From Clytia hemisphaerica (lineage: Eukaryota > Cnidaria > Hydrozoa > Leptothecata > Clytiidae): a stretch of 64,000 nt of DNA. The stretch lies in the NCBI GenBank assembly GCA_902728285.1, contig CACVBU010000064.1:907640-971639 (forward strand), in the 5' to 3' direction. A program made the position numbers and the translations under genes. The notes beneath the pieces are model-generated. The model saw only the letters and a program-made list of their open reading frames with translations. It was not told the DNA's origin and ran no database searches. Shown in pieces: positions 1 through 12,000 of this stretch (position 1 is the stretch's first letter; each line of letters starts with the position of its first letter).

Positions 1-28
1 TTTTGCCTGCGATGGCCAAGCATGACAG
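1..28 (-). CDS. DIS3L: Possible next DIS3L exon, cut by window edge
   Basis: Follows a good acceptor (ATTTTCTTCTTAG). One frame gives VMLGHRRQ, reminiscent of the ALLRQHPPP region that comes soon after the previous exon. Too short to be sure. Confidence 0.35.
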
Positions 29-3000
29 CTAAGAAGAAAATCTAAGTCAAAAGAAAATTGTTTAGTGTTAAAAACATTATACAATATCCACATGAGAAAT
101 GCGTAACTACAAAATTTTAAAGAAGCTTATATGATTGGCGAAGATCATGCATTCTGCTATCGTTTCGTGAACTTCTAAAGGCTGAAATAGAATTATAAGG
201 ATCAGAGTAGTTTAAAAGATTACTTTAAGAATTTTAATGATACACCATAATTTTCCAAGGTTTGCAACGGAGCATCCGATAACGACATTATGTAATACCA
301 ATAAAAACTCTTTAAAGGTAATTGATTCACTTGCTATCAATTATAGTGCTAGTTAGTACATGTCAAGAATTATACTAGCGAAAAGCAATTTGCGATTTTA
401 CTGAAAAATAATGAATTCTGGCTGACCAACATACTTGTTTAGCTGCCAAGTCTTTGATATCTTTGGCTTCGTTCATTTCCAATTGAACTTCAGAGCTTTG
501 TAAATCGATTGCTCCTACAAAAATTGTAGACCAAAGTCAAACATTACAGTCCCGACTGAGCTTTATACAGTGTGCTTATGAAAAGAAGAACAGATTTTAA
601 ACGAAGCAAAAAAAGTAATCATCGCACTGAGGTTTAGAATGATCAACTCCCTTCCCTAAGGTATTTAAAATGTTGTTTTGAAAAAAATGGGGGGGGGAGG
701 TCTAAATTCTGGTAGAAATTTTGATAATTTTCAAATTAAAATCTGTTCCCGCTTTTTTCCGGACACACTGCATGACCGTAAAGACAGTTTTTCGGTTGCG
801 GCTCCTGGACTAAAATGACACTATAATGGATGTGGGTTAAAAGATTTGAAATCGATAATTTTTTTAATTGTGGTAGGCATCAGGTCGAGTAGTACTTAAT
901 TAAAATACAACTTTATAATTAATTTATGAAAAAATGATACCGTAATAGCTAAAAATTCAGAAAAATCAGTTTTGGTTTGGAAAAAACCGATCAGTTTTTG
1001 GTTTGCTGGTTTGAGCCGTAAACTCTTTCTATGGTTTTGCCAAATAGTTTTAATAACTGATTTTTTTGTTTAAAAGATGAAAAAATAAGCATACCTAGCT
1101 GTGATCGTTAGAATTTGATTCGCCTTGCGATCAACATCAAATGTTGAATAGCTAGTTTCATCTCTTCAAACCTGTAAATAAGTAAAGTGAAATACAGGGT
1201 GTCCCGAAAAAAAGTATCGAGTTCGAACATGATTCTGAGTAGAAGGTTGTTGCGTGTGTTTAACAAAATGTATAACAATATAAACCAATTGAAAACAATG
1301 GAAAAACGGCTCGTCATATACCAGGTCTCTTGTCCTTAAGGGAGTTTATGTCGAGTAAATAGGTTTCTTTTGTTGTCGCTATAAAAAATCTGCATAATTA
1401 GCGTGTTGTGACAAAATTCTTTTGTTTCAAGCCTGATTATGCGCAAACTTTTAGGGCTTATATTTTGGGTACACCTCTCCTATACGAAAAGGTATATACC
1501 CTATATCTTCTTGCTCAGAATTTCCTAGCGATTCTACTGATATAACCGCATCATGAACACACCATAATATGGAAAGCTAGAGCTCGAGAAAATTATAACT
1601 TCATCTCGATTTTACTCGACTTCTGACAGTTTTACGAGAACTAATTCAATATCATTGCGTTAAGAATTTCTTTTGCTATACATTATGGTTAAATATTGCT
1701 CCTTATTCTTAAAAATTGAACTTTATCGTCAAATCATGTAGAAACTGTCCGATTTGTATGGCGAGCCGCCGTCTTTTCTGGACTTTCATTTAATGACCTA
1801 GTCAACGTTTTTACAATAGAATTTTCAATAGAAGTGATCGTTGAACTTTGAGTAATCAGAAAAGCTGGTTTTCCATCTCTTTACATTCCTCTGTTCATAG
1901 TATGCATCACTACAATGAATCAAAAAATTTGTCTGTTTTTTTTCTTTTGATGCCCCACTTGCAACCAATCAGCTTTTGTAAAAATTACGTTATTCAGAAG
2001 ACAGGGTGTCCCTAATTAAAGTATCGAGTCGAAACACAACTATGAGTAGAAAGTTTTATGTGCGTGTTCACAAAATTGTATTTTAAGCTCTCCCTCTTTT
2101 TTCTTTGTCATTACGATTAATTTATACGTTGTAACTACCTTTTGTAATAAGCCTGTGTGATGGAGAACGTTCTTATATTTTAGCGATAACACACACAAAC
2201 TTTTCTACTCAATCGCATGTTCAAACTCGATACTTTAATTAGGGACACCATGTACAGTGTATCTTGAAGATAACCAAATTTGGATTCTGATTGGTCAAGC
2301 CCTGAAATTCTATTGTAATATGACGTGACCTCGGTAGGATTTCCTACCGAAATACGGAACACTTTTCAGCAAAAGCACGCCATCTAGCCCTTCGGGGCTT
2401 ATCAAGGGTTTATAGGTATATTGTAATACATTTTTACGCCGGCCTTATTGGCGTTATTTTAGGGCTAGTGGCGTAATAAGGGCCGGCGCAAAAAGGGCCA
2501 AAATTTTGCAATTTTTACTTCTTCTCAATTTAAAGGTATTTAGGTATAATTAGACGATGAAAATTATTCATTCTTTTACTCCATGTCTAAAACTTCGAGA
2601 AAATCATTGCAATGAAATTTTCAACAATTTACTATCGAAAAATGACATTTCAATGTAAAATTTAGTCAATATTTACTGTTTTGAAGCCTAAATAGCGGTT
2701 TTTACAAGTTCTTGCGTTATTTACGGCCCTAATTGGCGTAAGCCCAAAATTAGGCTGTGGCGCAATAAGGACCGGCGTAAAAAGGGCCGATAAGGTACTC
2801 ACTGTTGCCGGCATTTCTTTTCATCCTGTACTTTCTGTAATTCAGGAACATTTTCAAGGGCTTCTTTAAAATTCATTTCACCCATAGCTATTTGTTGTGC
2901 AGCCTACAAGGAGGAATGACAGCTTGAGGAGAGGTTATTCAAATTTTATTTATCCTAACATTGATCTAACTGATTGATCTGGTTACTTGACTGGACCAGG

Positions 3001-6000
3001 CTTCCCGTTTTAGAGCTTCCCGTCCATGTAGTGTGTTCAGTTTTAGAGCTGACTAAACAACCGCCATCCTGTTTTCAATTTGTCAATAGCGCGATTTGGA
3101 ATCTGAACGTTTAAGAATCGAAGGTAAATTAGAAACAAGATGGAGGACTAGCCCACTTCAAAATTGGACACACTTCCACGGGAAATATGTGCTGAACCTA
3201 TCTAGTGTGTAAAAGAATACGATATCTGTGATCCCAAATAAATACAAAGAAACAAAAAAGAGTCAAAAGTTTAGTAAGACACTCAGTCGATCCACGGTAT
3301 CTCGAAATCTTACCTAGGGATGTATTTATTGGGTTATTGCGATATTCAAGTTCACAATTTCGCAAAAAATAAATCGATCGAGATCGCTGACTTGCAGAAT
3401 TTAGCCCCTAAGTATTTTATAACTATATTTTGGCGTCAAAAATACTATTAATTAGCTGCTTTTTGATAAGTTGGCGTTTTAAGGCCGTTTTCAACTAATT
3501 TTTGGCCGATTTGCGAAACTCAATCAACGCGAAAATAAATCAATAAATAAGATATTGCATTTTTTTCGGCGCGTAGAAATCAATCCGATTAATGTATATG
3601 AGACAAGGAAAGTTCGATGTGGCAAGATAGCTCTGACTGACATTAAATGAACGTCTTTTGGAGTTATCTTTCGATGAAATTTAAAACCTACCTCATAAAA
3701 AAGTTTATACTTGGATAGTATGATTAATGACGTCACCAATGGGATTTAGTTCCCAGATCACACTGACTGCATATCTGAATAAGGTAAACCGAGTTTGGAC
3801 TTTGATCTGAATACGAGAGTTGATAGGGCATTTGTAAGCTTAGATAATGCCTGTGTAGGAGGGATGAAAACGAGAATAGTTACAGTTACCGCCTGCTGGG
3901 TAGAAGCTGTGTTATTGACTAGAGGGGGAGGGTAACTATTAGTTACAAAGAAAGATAATACTTCTGTGTCATATTCATTCTTGGATTTGTCTATTGAACC
4001 CAATCAAACTTAGTTTAGGTCATTGATCAATGAGTATTTAGAGGTTTGAGTTCATATCAGCATAACTCATAATATTTTGAAGGGCTTTGAAGGACAGTCT
4101 CGCGGCTAGAAACTTTTTCGATATTCGTAAATTCCCGCGTCAGTTTCTGCCAAACAAGAAATTAAATGTGTTTTTAAAGAATTCGCGAAATTCTAATTCG
4201 CAAATTTTTTCTAAAACTAGAATCGGCGAAAGTTTCTACTCTTAAAAAGTATATTTCAAAATTAATTTTTACCTATCCTGCTCGCTGATCAAGGAGCAAA
4301 GATCGGAACTGAGGTAACATGTCGTGACGTCGGTCTGCTAAATACACCGTTGTTGTTCTATAATGAAATGAAATGTCTATTAAGTAAGATTTATGTAGCT
4401 TTTCGTTGAGCTGAGCTGAGGTGTAAAGGCCAGTACCCAATAAGCATTTTATGGTCGGCGAACAAAGCGCACGGTTTAATTATTGCATAAATTACATAAA
4501 TCAAGCTTTCAAAGGCTGTCGCTTTGAGCGCAACAAGAGTTGGAACTTTTCAACTTTGTTCGCTGAGCTTTGCAGCTTCGTCCCTATTGTTCTTTTTTAA
4601 TTAGCCAATCAGAAGAGACATATAACTCTTTTGTACCATGTGCAAAAAAATATCAACAATAGAAAAAAGAAAAAATGTGCAGCATATCTCTACTTTATTT
4701 TGGATCAGTGGAATGGGAAAAAGCGTTCAGCGACCAAAACGCCCGAGTAGTGCGCCTTGTTCGCCGACCATAAAATGCCGAGTGGGTAGCGGCCTTAACT
4801 AAACTCTTTTACTTAAGTCTTGCGACCACAGCCGACAGTTGTCTACCAAAAAGTAGGGGTTGGGCGCCAGATTTTCTTTTTCTTAAAAATGTCTTCTTTT
4901 AAATAATTTTGTTTGAATTCTTAATATCATAAAAACATTGTTGTTGAGTATCTCTTTTCTCTGGAACGCGACCTCAAATTTTTAATACACCCCTTCTGAC
5001 AGACCCACTGGGACCCTTCCCACTTGAAAAATTGGCCAAAATATCATCCCCAGTGGAAAATTATACTCTAATTTTTGTCCCCACTGAATATAATCAGATA
5101 AGCAAATCCTCACTGCAAAATAGCGTGCCATTTTTTCCATCCCACTGAATTTTCTGGCTCAAAAACAATGGAAGTCAAATCTCCAGTCATGAAAAAAAAA
5201 CAGGAATATCAATCCCCATCGATTTTTGGTCTGTTATTTTTACCCCCACTGACTCAAAAAATCCCACCGGGACTGTGAGAAGGGGGTGTATTAATACTTA
5301 CTTCGAACGAGCTTGTAAATCAGTCAAACTGTTCGGTTGAACAAAATATGTGACGTCCGCAATATGAACGCCCAGTTCCCAATTCCCATTGGCCAGTTTC
5401 CTGAAAAGTTGGAACATGGGGATAAAATACAGTACCTGGTGTGGCCTTAAAGGATATGTTTTTGCGATTTGGTAAGGGCAAACAAGCGAAGATCCAAACT
5501 ACAATTGCTGTGGAAATGTTTTTGACAATAAGTTTGGAAAAAAGAGTGGCAAGAGCAGTCGAAAAAGATTTAAAAAAAGAAAAAGATTTTCTCCAACTTT
5601 GAACATTTCGAGGCCTAGTTGTTTGAGGGTTAATAGAGTGTAAAGTCCCGCCTGCGTTTATAAAAAGGTCAAAATCCCCAAATCAAAAATTCTTGGCTCC
5701 GTCTCTGGTTGATCTTGCGATTGGTTTTAGATCATAAGTACCCCTCCAGGGTTCAGACAGACCTTCGAAAATAAAATTCCCTGAGTTTCCCTGAATTTTA
5801 ATCAATTTTCAAAGGTTTTTTCCCTGAGAAATTCCTCATTTTAGCTATTTTTTCCCTATTTTTCCCCTGAGTATCAAGCAAACCATAAAAACTAAGCAGA
5901 GTCAAAAGAGATGTATCGTTAAACAAAAGGCACACAAATCAAATGGTAAACCTAAGGTAAAAATTAAAGCTACAAATACTGCATATGAATAAACACTTTA

Positions 6001-9000
6001 AAACTAAAAAAACTTTTAAATCTGTTTAACCATTCATTCTTCAAAAAATAAAATTCCCTCAGTTTCCCTGAGTTTCCCTGATTTTTCTGAAAATTGATCA
6101 TATTTCCAGGTTTTCCAGGTTTTCCAGGGTCTGTCTGAACCCTGCTCTCCGAGCAAGAAAACATGATAAGAAATGTGACTTGTTGTAGGACTCGACAATC
6201 AACCACTAGTTACGATACATTGATCAATAATTTACCTGGAAACCTAGACATTTGTATGTTCCTACTGTCTCGCACACCCAGTCAAATAAGACTTCTATTT
6301 TAATCTACAGGACGACTTTGTCCTGGTATGAAGACTTGGCCCATTCAAGTGGAAATTTCATAGTTTATCGAACTTGACAGTCGGTTATAATAGATAATCT
6401 TTAGATCTATTGTAAGCAACTGGACGCTTGACATATAATTTATCATCCGCTACTATTCTAACAGACTGAACAGTTCTGTTTGGTAATAAGACGAGACTCA
6501 TTCATGTGAGAGTTCAGTGTACCTGACAGATAGTGTGTCATCAACATCTTCGCAACCTTTAGGATCGATACTGAAGATAAAATGTGAATCTCTAAAATGA
6601 AGAAGTCAGAAGTCATTCATTAAAAATAATAAAGCTTACTATCTGGTATACAGTAAACCCCACTCTTCTCCCGCTTGTTAGTTTTTGTGACTGATTTTTC
6701 AACCTCACGGAGCTTATACGGAACTGACCATGAATCTTAATCAGATAAAAAAAATTCACTTACCAAAAGCCAAGTAACTCGTTTATTTCTACCCCGTGCA
6801 ATTAAGCCCAATTACAATTATCAAAAAAATAATAAAGAGTTTTAAAAAATTTCAATTTTTCAATTAACAAATAGCCATAAAAAAGTTCATTATTACCTCA
6901 AATCTTTTCTTCTTTGTATTTCGCCATCGCACATTTTCCATTCATTCTCCTTTGTATTCACAGGCATCTCCTTTAATATCCCTTCGCTGAAAGGGATCAC
7001 TGATAGCCCGTGTTCCATCAAAATGCTTGCAATCTCAGTCTCGACGTTTCCCGCAGGACCAAGAAATTTGACGAAGTGGCCGTTGGGATATAGAGATCCC
7101 ACATCCCATGAGTCCAATGCGAACTACAAATCTAAAATACAAAATAACAAAGTAAGAATTTTTCTGTTTCGCGAAAATAAATCTGGTGAAATTTTGTAAA
7201 ATCAATTTTCTAAAACATGGGAAATGATTACTATTTTCAGGGCCATTTTCATTACCGAAGCTCGACCCATGAGAAACTTTTAAAACCCTCACCCCAGGGC
7301 CCGGTTGTTCGAAAGTGGATTAGTGGCCGATTAGCTTAATTTTCGATTAAATCTCGATAAGCGCCGATTAACGCAGAACCGTCGGTTGTTCGAAAAAAAT
7401 TAGGCTTAAATCTGGATTAAATCCCGATTAAATTGGCCAAATTTTAATCCTGCTCTGACCCAGGATTAACGAGGATTAAGAGACTTTTTCCTACAAAAAA
7501 AGTGAAGTCGCTGCATTGAAGTGAGAAATTTGAACAAAAAAAGATTTTCGAATGTTTTGAAAACATTCGAAAAGTGAAGTCAAGATTAAGATTTTTGAAA
7601 ACACAGGCAAAATGTCCACGATTAGTTAAACTGACGTTCGAACAACGGAAGTTAATCGCCGGGATTAACTAATCGAAATCTAATCGCGATTAGCGCTAAT
7701 CGGGAGTTAATCTAATCGACTTTTGAACAACCAGGCCCTGACTCCTGATAATAAATCCAGGAAGATTTCGCTTCGATTTTTGAGTAGTGGTGAACATTAT
7801 AAAGCTGAAATCTGATTGGATGATATCAATATATACGATATAGATTAAAGACACCTTAAAAATGCGTGCTTGTCGTACTTAGCGTTCTCTATACATCAAA
7901 CCATTACTATCATACTCTCCTTGAAACAGACGTAGAAACGTGGTTGTCTGACATTCCCACTAAACAATGTTTAGTCATATACCCTCGAAGTCCGTGTTTG
8001 CCGTGCTCAGCGTGTCCGTCAAAATATGTTTACTCGTATACCCTCGCAGTCCGTGCTTGCCGTGCTCAGCGTGTCCGACAAAATATGTTTAGTCATATAC
8101 CCTTGAAGTCCGTGCTTGCCGTGCTCAGCGTGTCTGAATTGTCAAAGAAAATTCTTACACCCTACCTTATACTTTACACCCTACTCATACACACCCTTTA
8201 CACCCTACTCATATACACCCCCCCCACACACACACTTGGCACATACACCCCTCCCACACACAGTGTCTTCATATCCCGTGTTTGCCGTGCTCAGCGTGCT
8301 CATCAAACGATGTTTAGTAATACACCCTCGCAGTCCGTGCTTGCCGTGCTCAGCGTGTCCGACACGATATGTTTAGTCATATACCCTTGAAGTCCGTGCT
8401 TGCCGTGCTCAGCGTGTCTGAATTGTCGAAGAAAATTCTTACACCCTACCTTTACTTTACACCCTACTCATACACACCCTTTACACCCTACTCATATACA
8501 CCCCCCCCACACACACTTGACACATACACCCCCCCCCACACACAGTGTCTTCATATCCCGTGTTTGCCGTGCTCAGCGTGCTCATCAAACGATGTTTAGT
8601 AATACACCCTCGCAGTCCGTGCTTGCCGTGCTCAGCGTGTCCGACACAATATGTTTAGACATATACCCTTGAAGTCCGTGCTTGCCGTGCTCAGCGTGTC
8701 TGAATTGTCAAAGAAAATTCTTACACCCTACCTTATACTTTACACCCTACTCATACACACCCTTTACACCCTACTCATATACACCCCCCCCCACACACAC
8801 ACACACTTGGCACATACACCCCTCCCACACACAGTGTCTTCATATCCCGTGTTTGCCGTGCTCAGCGTGCTCATCAAACGATGTTTAGTAATACACCCTC
8901 GCAGTCCGTGCTTGCCGTGCTCAGCGTGTCCGACACGATATGTTTAGTCATATACCCTTGAAGTCCGTGCTTGCCGTGCTCAGCGTGTCTGAATTGTCGA

Positions 9001-12000
9001 AGAAAATTCTTACACCCTACCTTTACTTTACACCCTACCTTTACTTTACACCCTACTCATATACACCCTTCACACACACTTGGCACATACACCCCCCCCA
9101 CACACACAGTGTCTTCATATCCCGTGTTTGCCGTGCTCAGCGTGCTCATCAAACGATGTTTAGTAATACACCCTCGCAGTCCGTGCTTGCCGTGCTCAGC
9201 GTGTCCGGCACAATATGTTTAGTCATATACCCTTGAAGTCCGTGCTTGCCGTGCTCAGCGTGTCTGAATTGTCGAAGAAAATTCTTACACCCTACCTTTA
9301 CTTTACACCCTACTCATATACACCCTTTATACCCTACTCATATACACCCTTCACACACACTTGGCACATACACCCCCCACACACAGTGCCTTCATATCCC
9401 GTGTTTGCCGTGCTCAGCGTGCCCATCAAACGATGTTTAGTCATATACCCTCAAAGTCTGTGCTTGCCGTGCTCAGCGTGTCCGTGAATTTCGAAACAAA
9501 AAAACGTGGGCCTTTTGTTTTCAATTTCCAAGACCAGACGAGGGAAACCCTTGGGCGGTCCGGCAACTGGTAAGGCAAAGCAGTCAGAAAGGAAAACGTT
9601 CACAAATCCCAGACCGGGCAGGATTGGTTCTGGTCATTGAATTCTTGAAGTTGAAGTAACTTAGAAGTTGTAATTTTAACTAGAGGTTGCGTTGGGTAGT
9701 TTCAGCTGAACATGGCATCGAATTATATTCAAAAGACTGGTAGCAAGAGGGGCTATGGATCCTGTCAGAGTTGTGGGCAGGAATACCACAGTCGGAAAAA
9801 GCCGAAAGTTTGCGACTGCGGAAGAGAACTCGGTGGGTCTTTTGTTTGCGACAGTGACAATCGTAGCAACCTGAAATTGGACGATAAAAAAGTTCTTCCA
9901 GTCTCCGTTGTTGTTTACAACGATGACAGAGGATGTCTAAAATCTATTAAAATGAACAATAACGGAGACAGGAAGTTCTTGTTCGCAACAAATTCCGATT
10001 TAGTTTGCTACAACAATGACTGTCGCGATTTGAGGTCCGCTTCTGTAGCATCAAAAGTTAGCTTTGAATGCAAACATTCGAAGCACCCCAGTGTGCAGCC
10101 AATGTATTCAGTGACGGAATTTCAGCTCTGTGATATCACAGAATTTACTCCAGACCTGAAAAAACAAAGTGATATCGTTGAAATGCAGTCTCTTCTAAAC
10201 AAGTCTGACTTTAAATATCCTGCCGTTGCTAAAGTTTCCTGCAAGAGCTACGCAGTGAAAGCTTTCACCAGCACATCTACGGCAAAAATGAATTATGTTC
10301 ACGTGAAGGTTGCTGCCATAAAAGGTAACGGAAAGAACCAAATTAGGTGCATGGCCAACGACTGCAGGAAGAAGAAAGGTCGCACAAAAACTGTAAGTAA
10401 TTTTTCACTGTTTTTTATAAGAAATAGCATTCTTTGCTTAGCTTTTTTCAATTTTCTCAAACTTCGCAGGTTTAAATTTGTGGGTAGGTACAGTATCGAA
10501 CTTCTTGAACCTCACTGTAAGTCCCGATAATAGTTCTATAACTTTGGCGGGAATACAATGGGTTTTCCTCTGACAGACGCGCGTGCGCACTAGTATCACA
10601 ACAAAATCATCCAAAACTTGCGAAAAAAAAACTAGCTACAAACAAACTGAACAAACAGAGAAAAAATGACTGTGATGTGTTTTAAACTTGTAGCTAGGTT
10701 ATAGCCTGCTTATTATCTAAAGTCTGGAAAATTTGGTTGGTGTGTAAAGAAGGTATCATATTTTGGTTTCAATTCTCGAAATCTGTGTCACTGTGATAAC
10801 AGTACGTCCCAACTTCAACAAAGTTCATTCAATGTCAACTATTAATTGGGCAACCTTCTGACCTTACACCAATGTAGCAACTGCAAGATCATAAGTTATA
10901 CCATGACTTTTTTTTTTTTTTTTTTTGGACCTACCTCCGGGTGCCCCGGTGGAGGTTCTATAAATTAACACATGTCCGTCCGTCCGTTCGTTCGTCCGTC
11001 CGTCCGTCTGTTACCAGCTTTTCTCAGGATTGGCTCATTAGTTTTTTCTGTTTTTTTGCACAATCATGCAAAATGGCAATGCCCAGAACGTGACGGAGCC
11101 CGATTTTTGAGAAAAGATATATTTGGGCAAATTTGGGCCAAAAACTGCCTAAAAATAGGGTTTTTTGGACTTTGTGCAAAATCATGTCATTACTTTTTTC
11201 CGAATTTTTGTACAAAGATGGAGGGCAAGATTCTCTAAAGAATGGCTGAAGTGTTTTTTCTTGGAAAATTCTTATTCGCCTTAAAAGACGGATTTTCGTA
11301 TTTTAGGGAAATTCCCTTTAACCAAATAAGAAAATATAGCTTTTCTCAATGTTGACTCATAATTTTTTTCTGATTTTTTGCACAATGATGCAAAATGACA
11401 ATGCCCAAAATGTGACGGAGCCAGATTTTCAAGGAAAATCTTTTTGGGCAAATTTGGGCCAAAAACAGCTTAAAAGGTTTTTTGGGTCTGAATGGTTTAA
11501 GTGATTTTCGTATTTGGGGACATTCCTTTTTACCATTTTACATTATTCAACACACAAGCTTTATTTTTCCATTCTGAATTTTTGTACAATCATTGTCACT
11601 TTTTTCTTATTTTCATCTGATGTTAATCATTAGGTAGGTCCATTCAGCATCTTGCTTGTTTTTTTTCATATGATTGAGGAACTACATTACACTAACGAAC
11701 ATATACTACTTACAAAAAAAACATAGAAAAAATAAATAGCTCCTCCCCCCGCAAGGCACTAAGTGATATCGCCAAGGGTACTAAGCTATTGAATAAAAGA
11801 AAAAAAAACTTAAAGGGAAAACCATCACTAAAAGGATAAACAAAAATATTAAAAAATATTAGAGCTGTGTAAGAAGATCATTAAACTAAAATAAGGCACC
11901 ACTAAACCTTTCAGAGTCGAGAATAAATTCAATGACAAGATTAATTATTATGTTATTTATGTTGAAAGGTAATTCTGGATCACCGTACAGCAAAAGGTTG

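Noticed and set aside
7970..9485. A CRISPR array
   Set aside because: Units are ~280 bp with no unique spacers, in an intron-containing eukaryotic context.
7866..9573. Overlapping open frames of 60-174 codons in the minisatellite of element A
   Set aside because: They recur at the repeat period in several frames and encode only the repeat ([12 protein letters not shown]), so they are artefacts of the tandem array.
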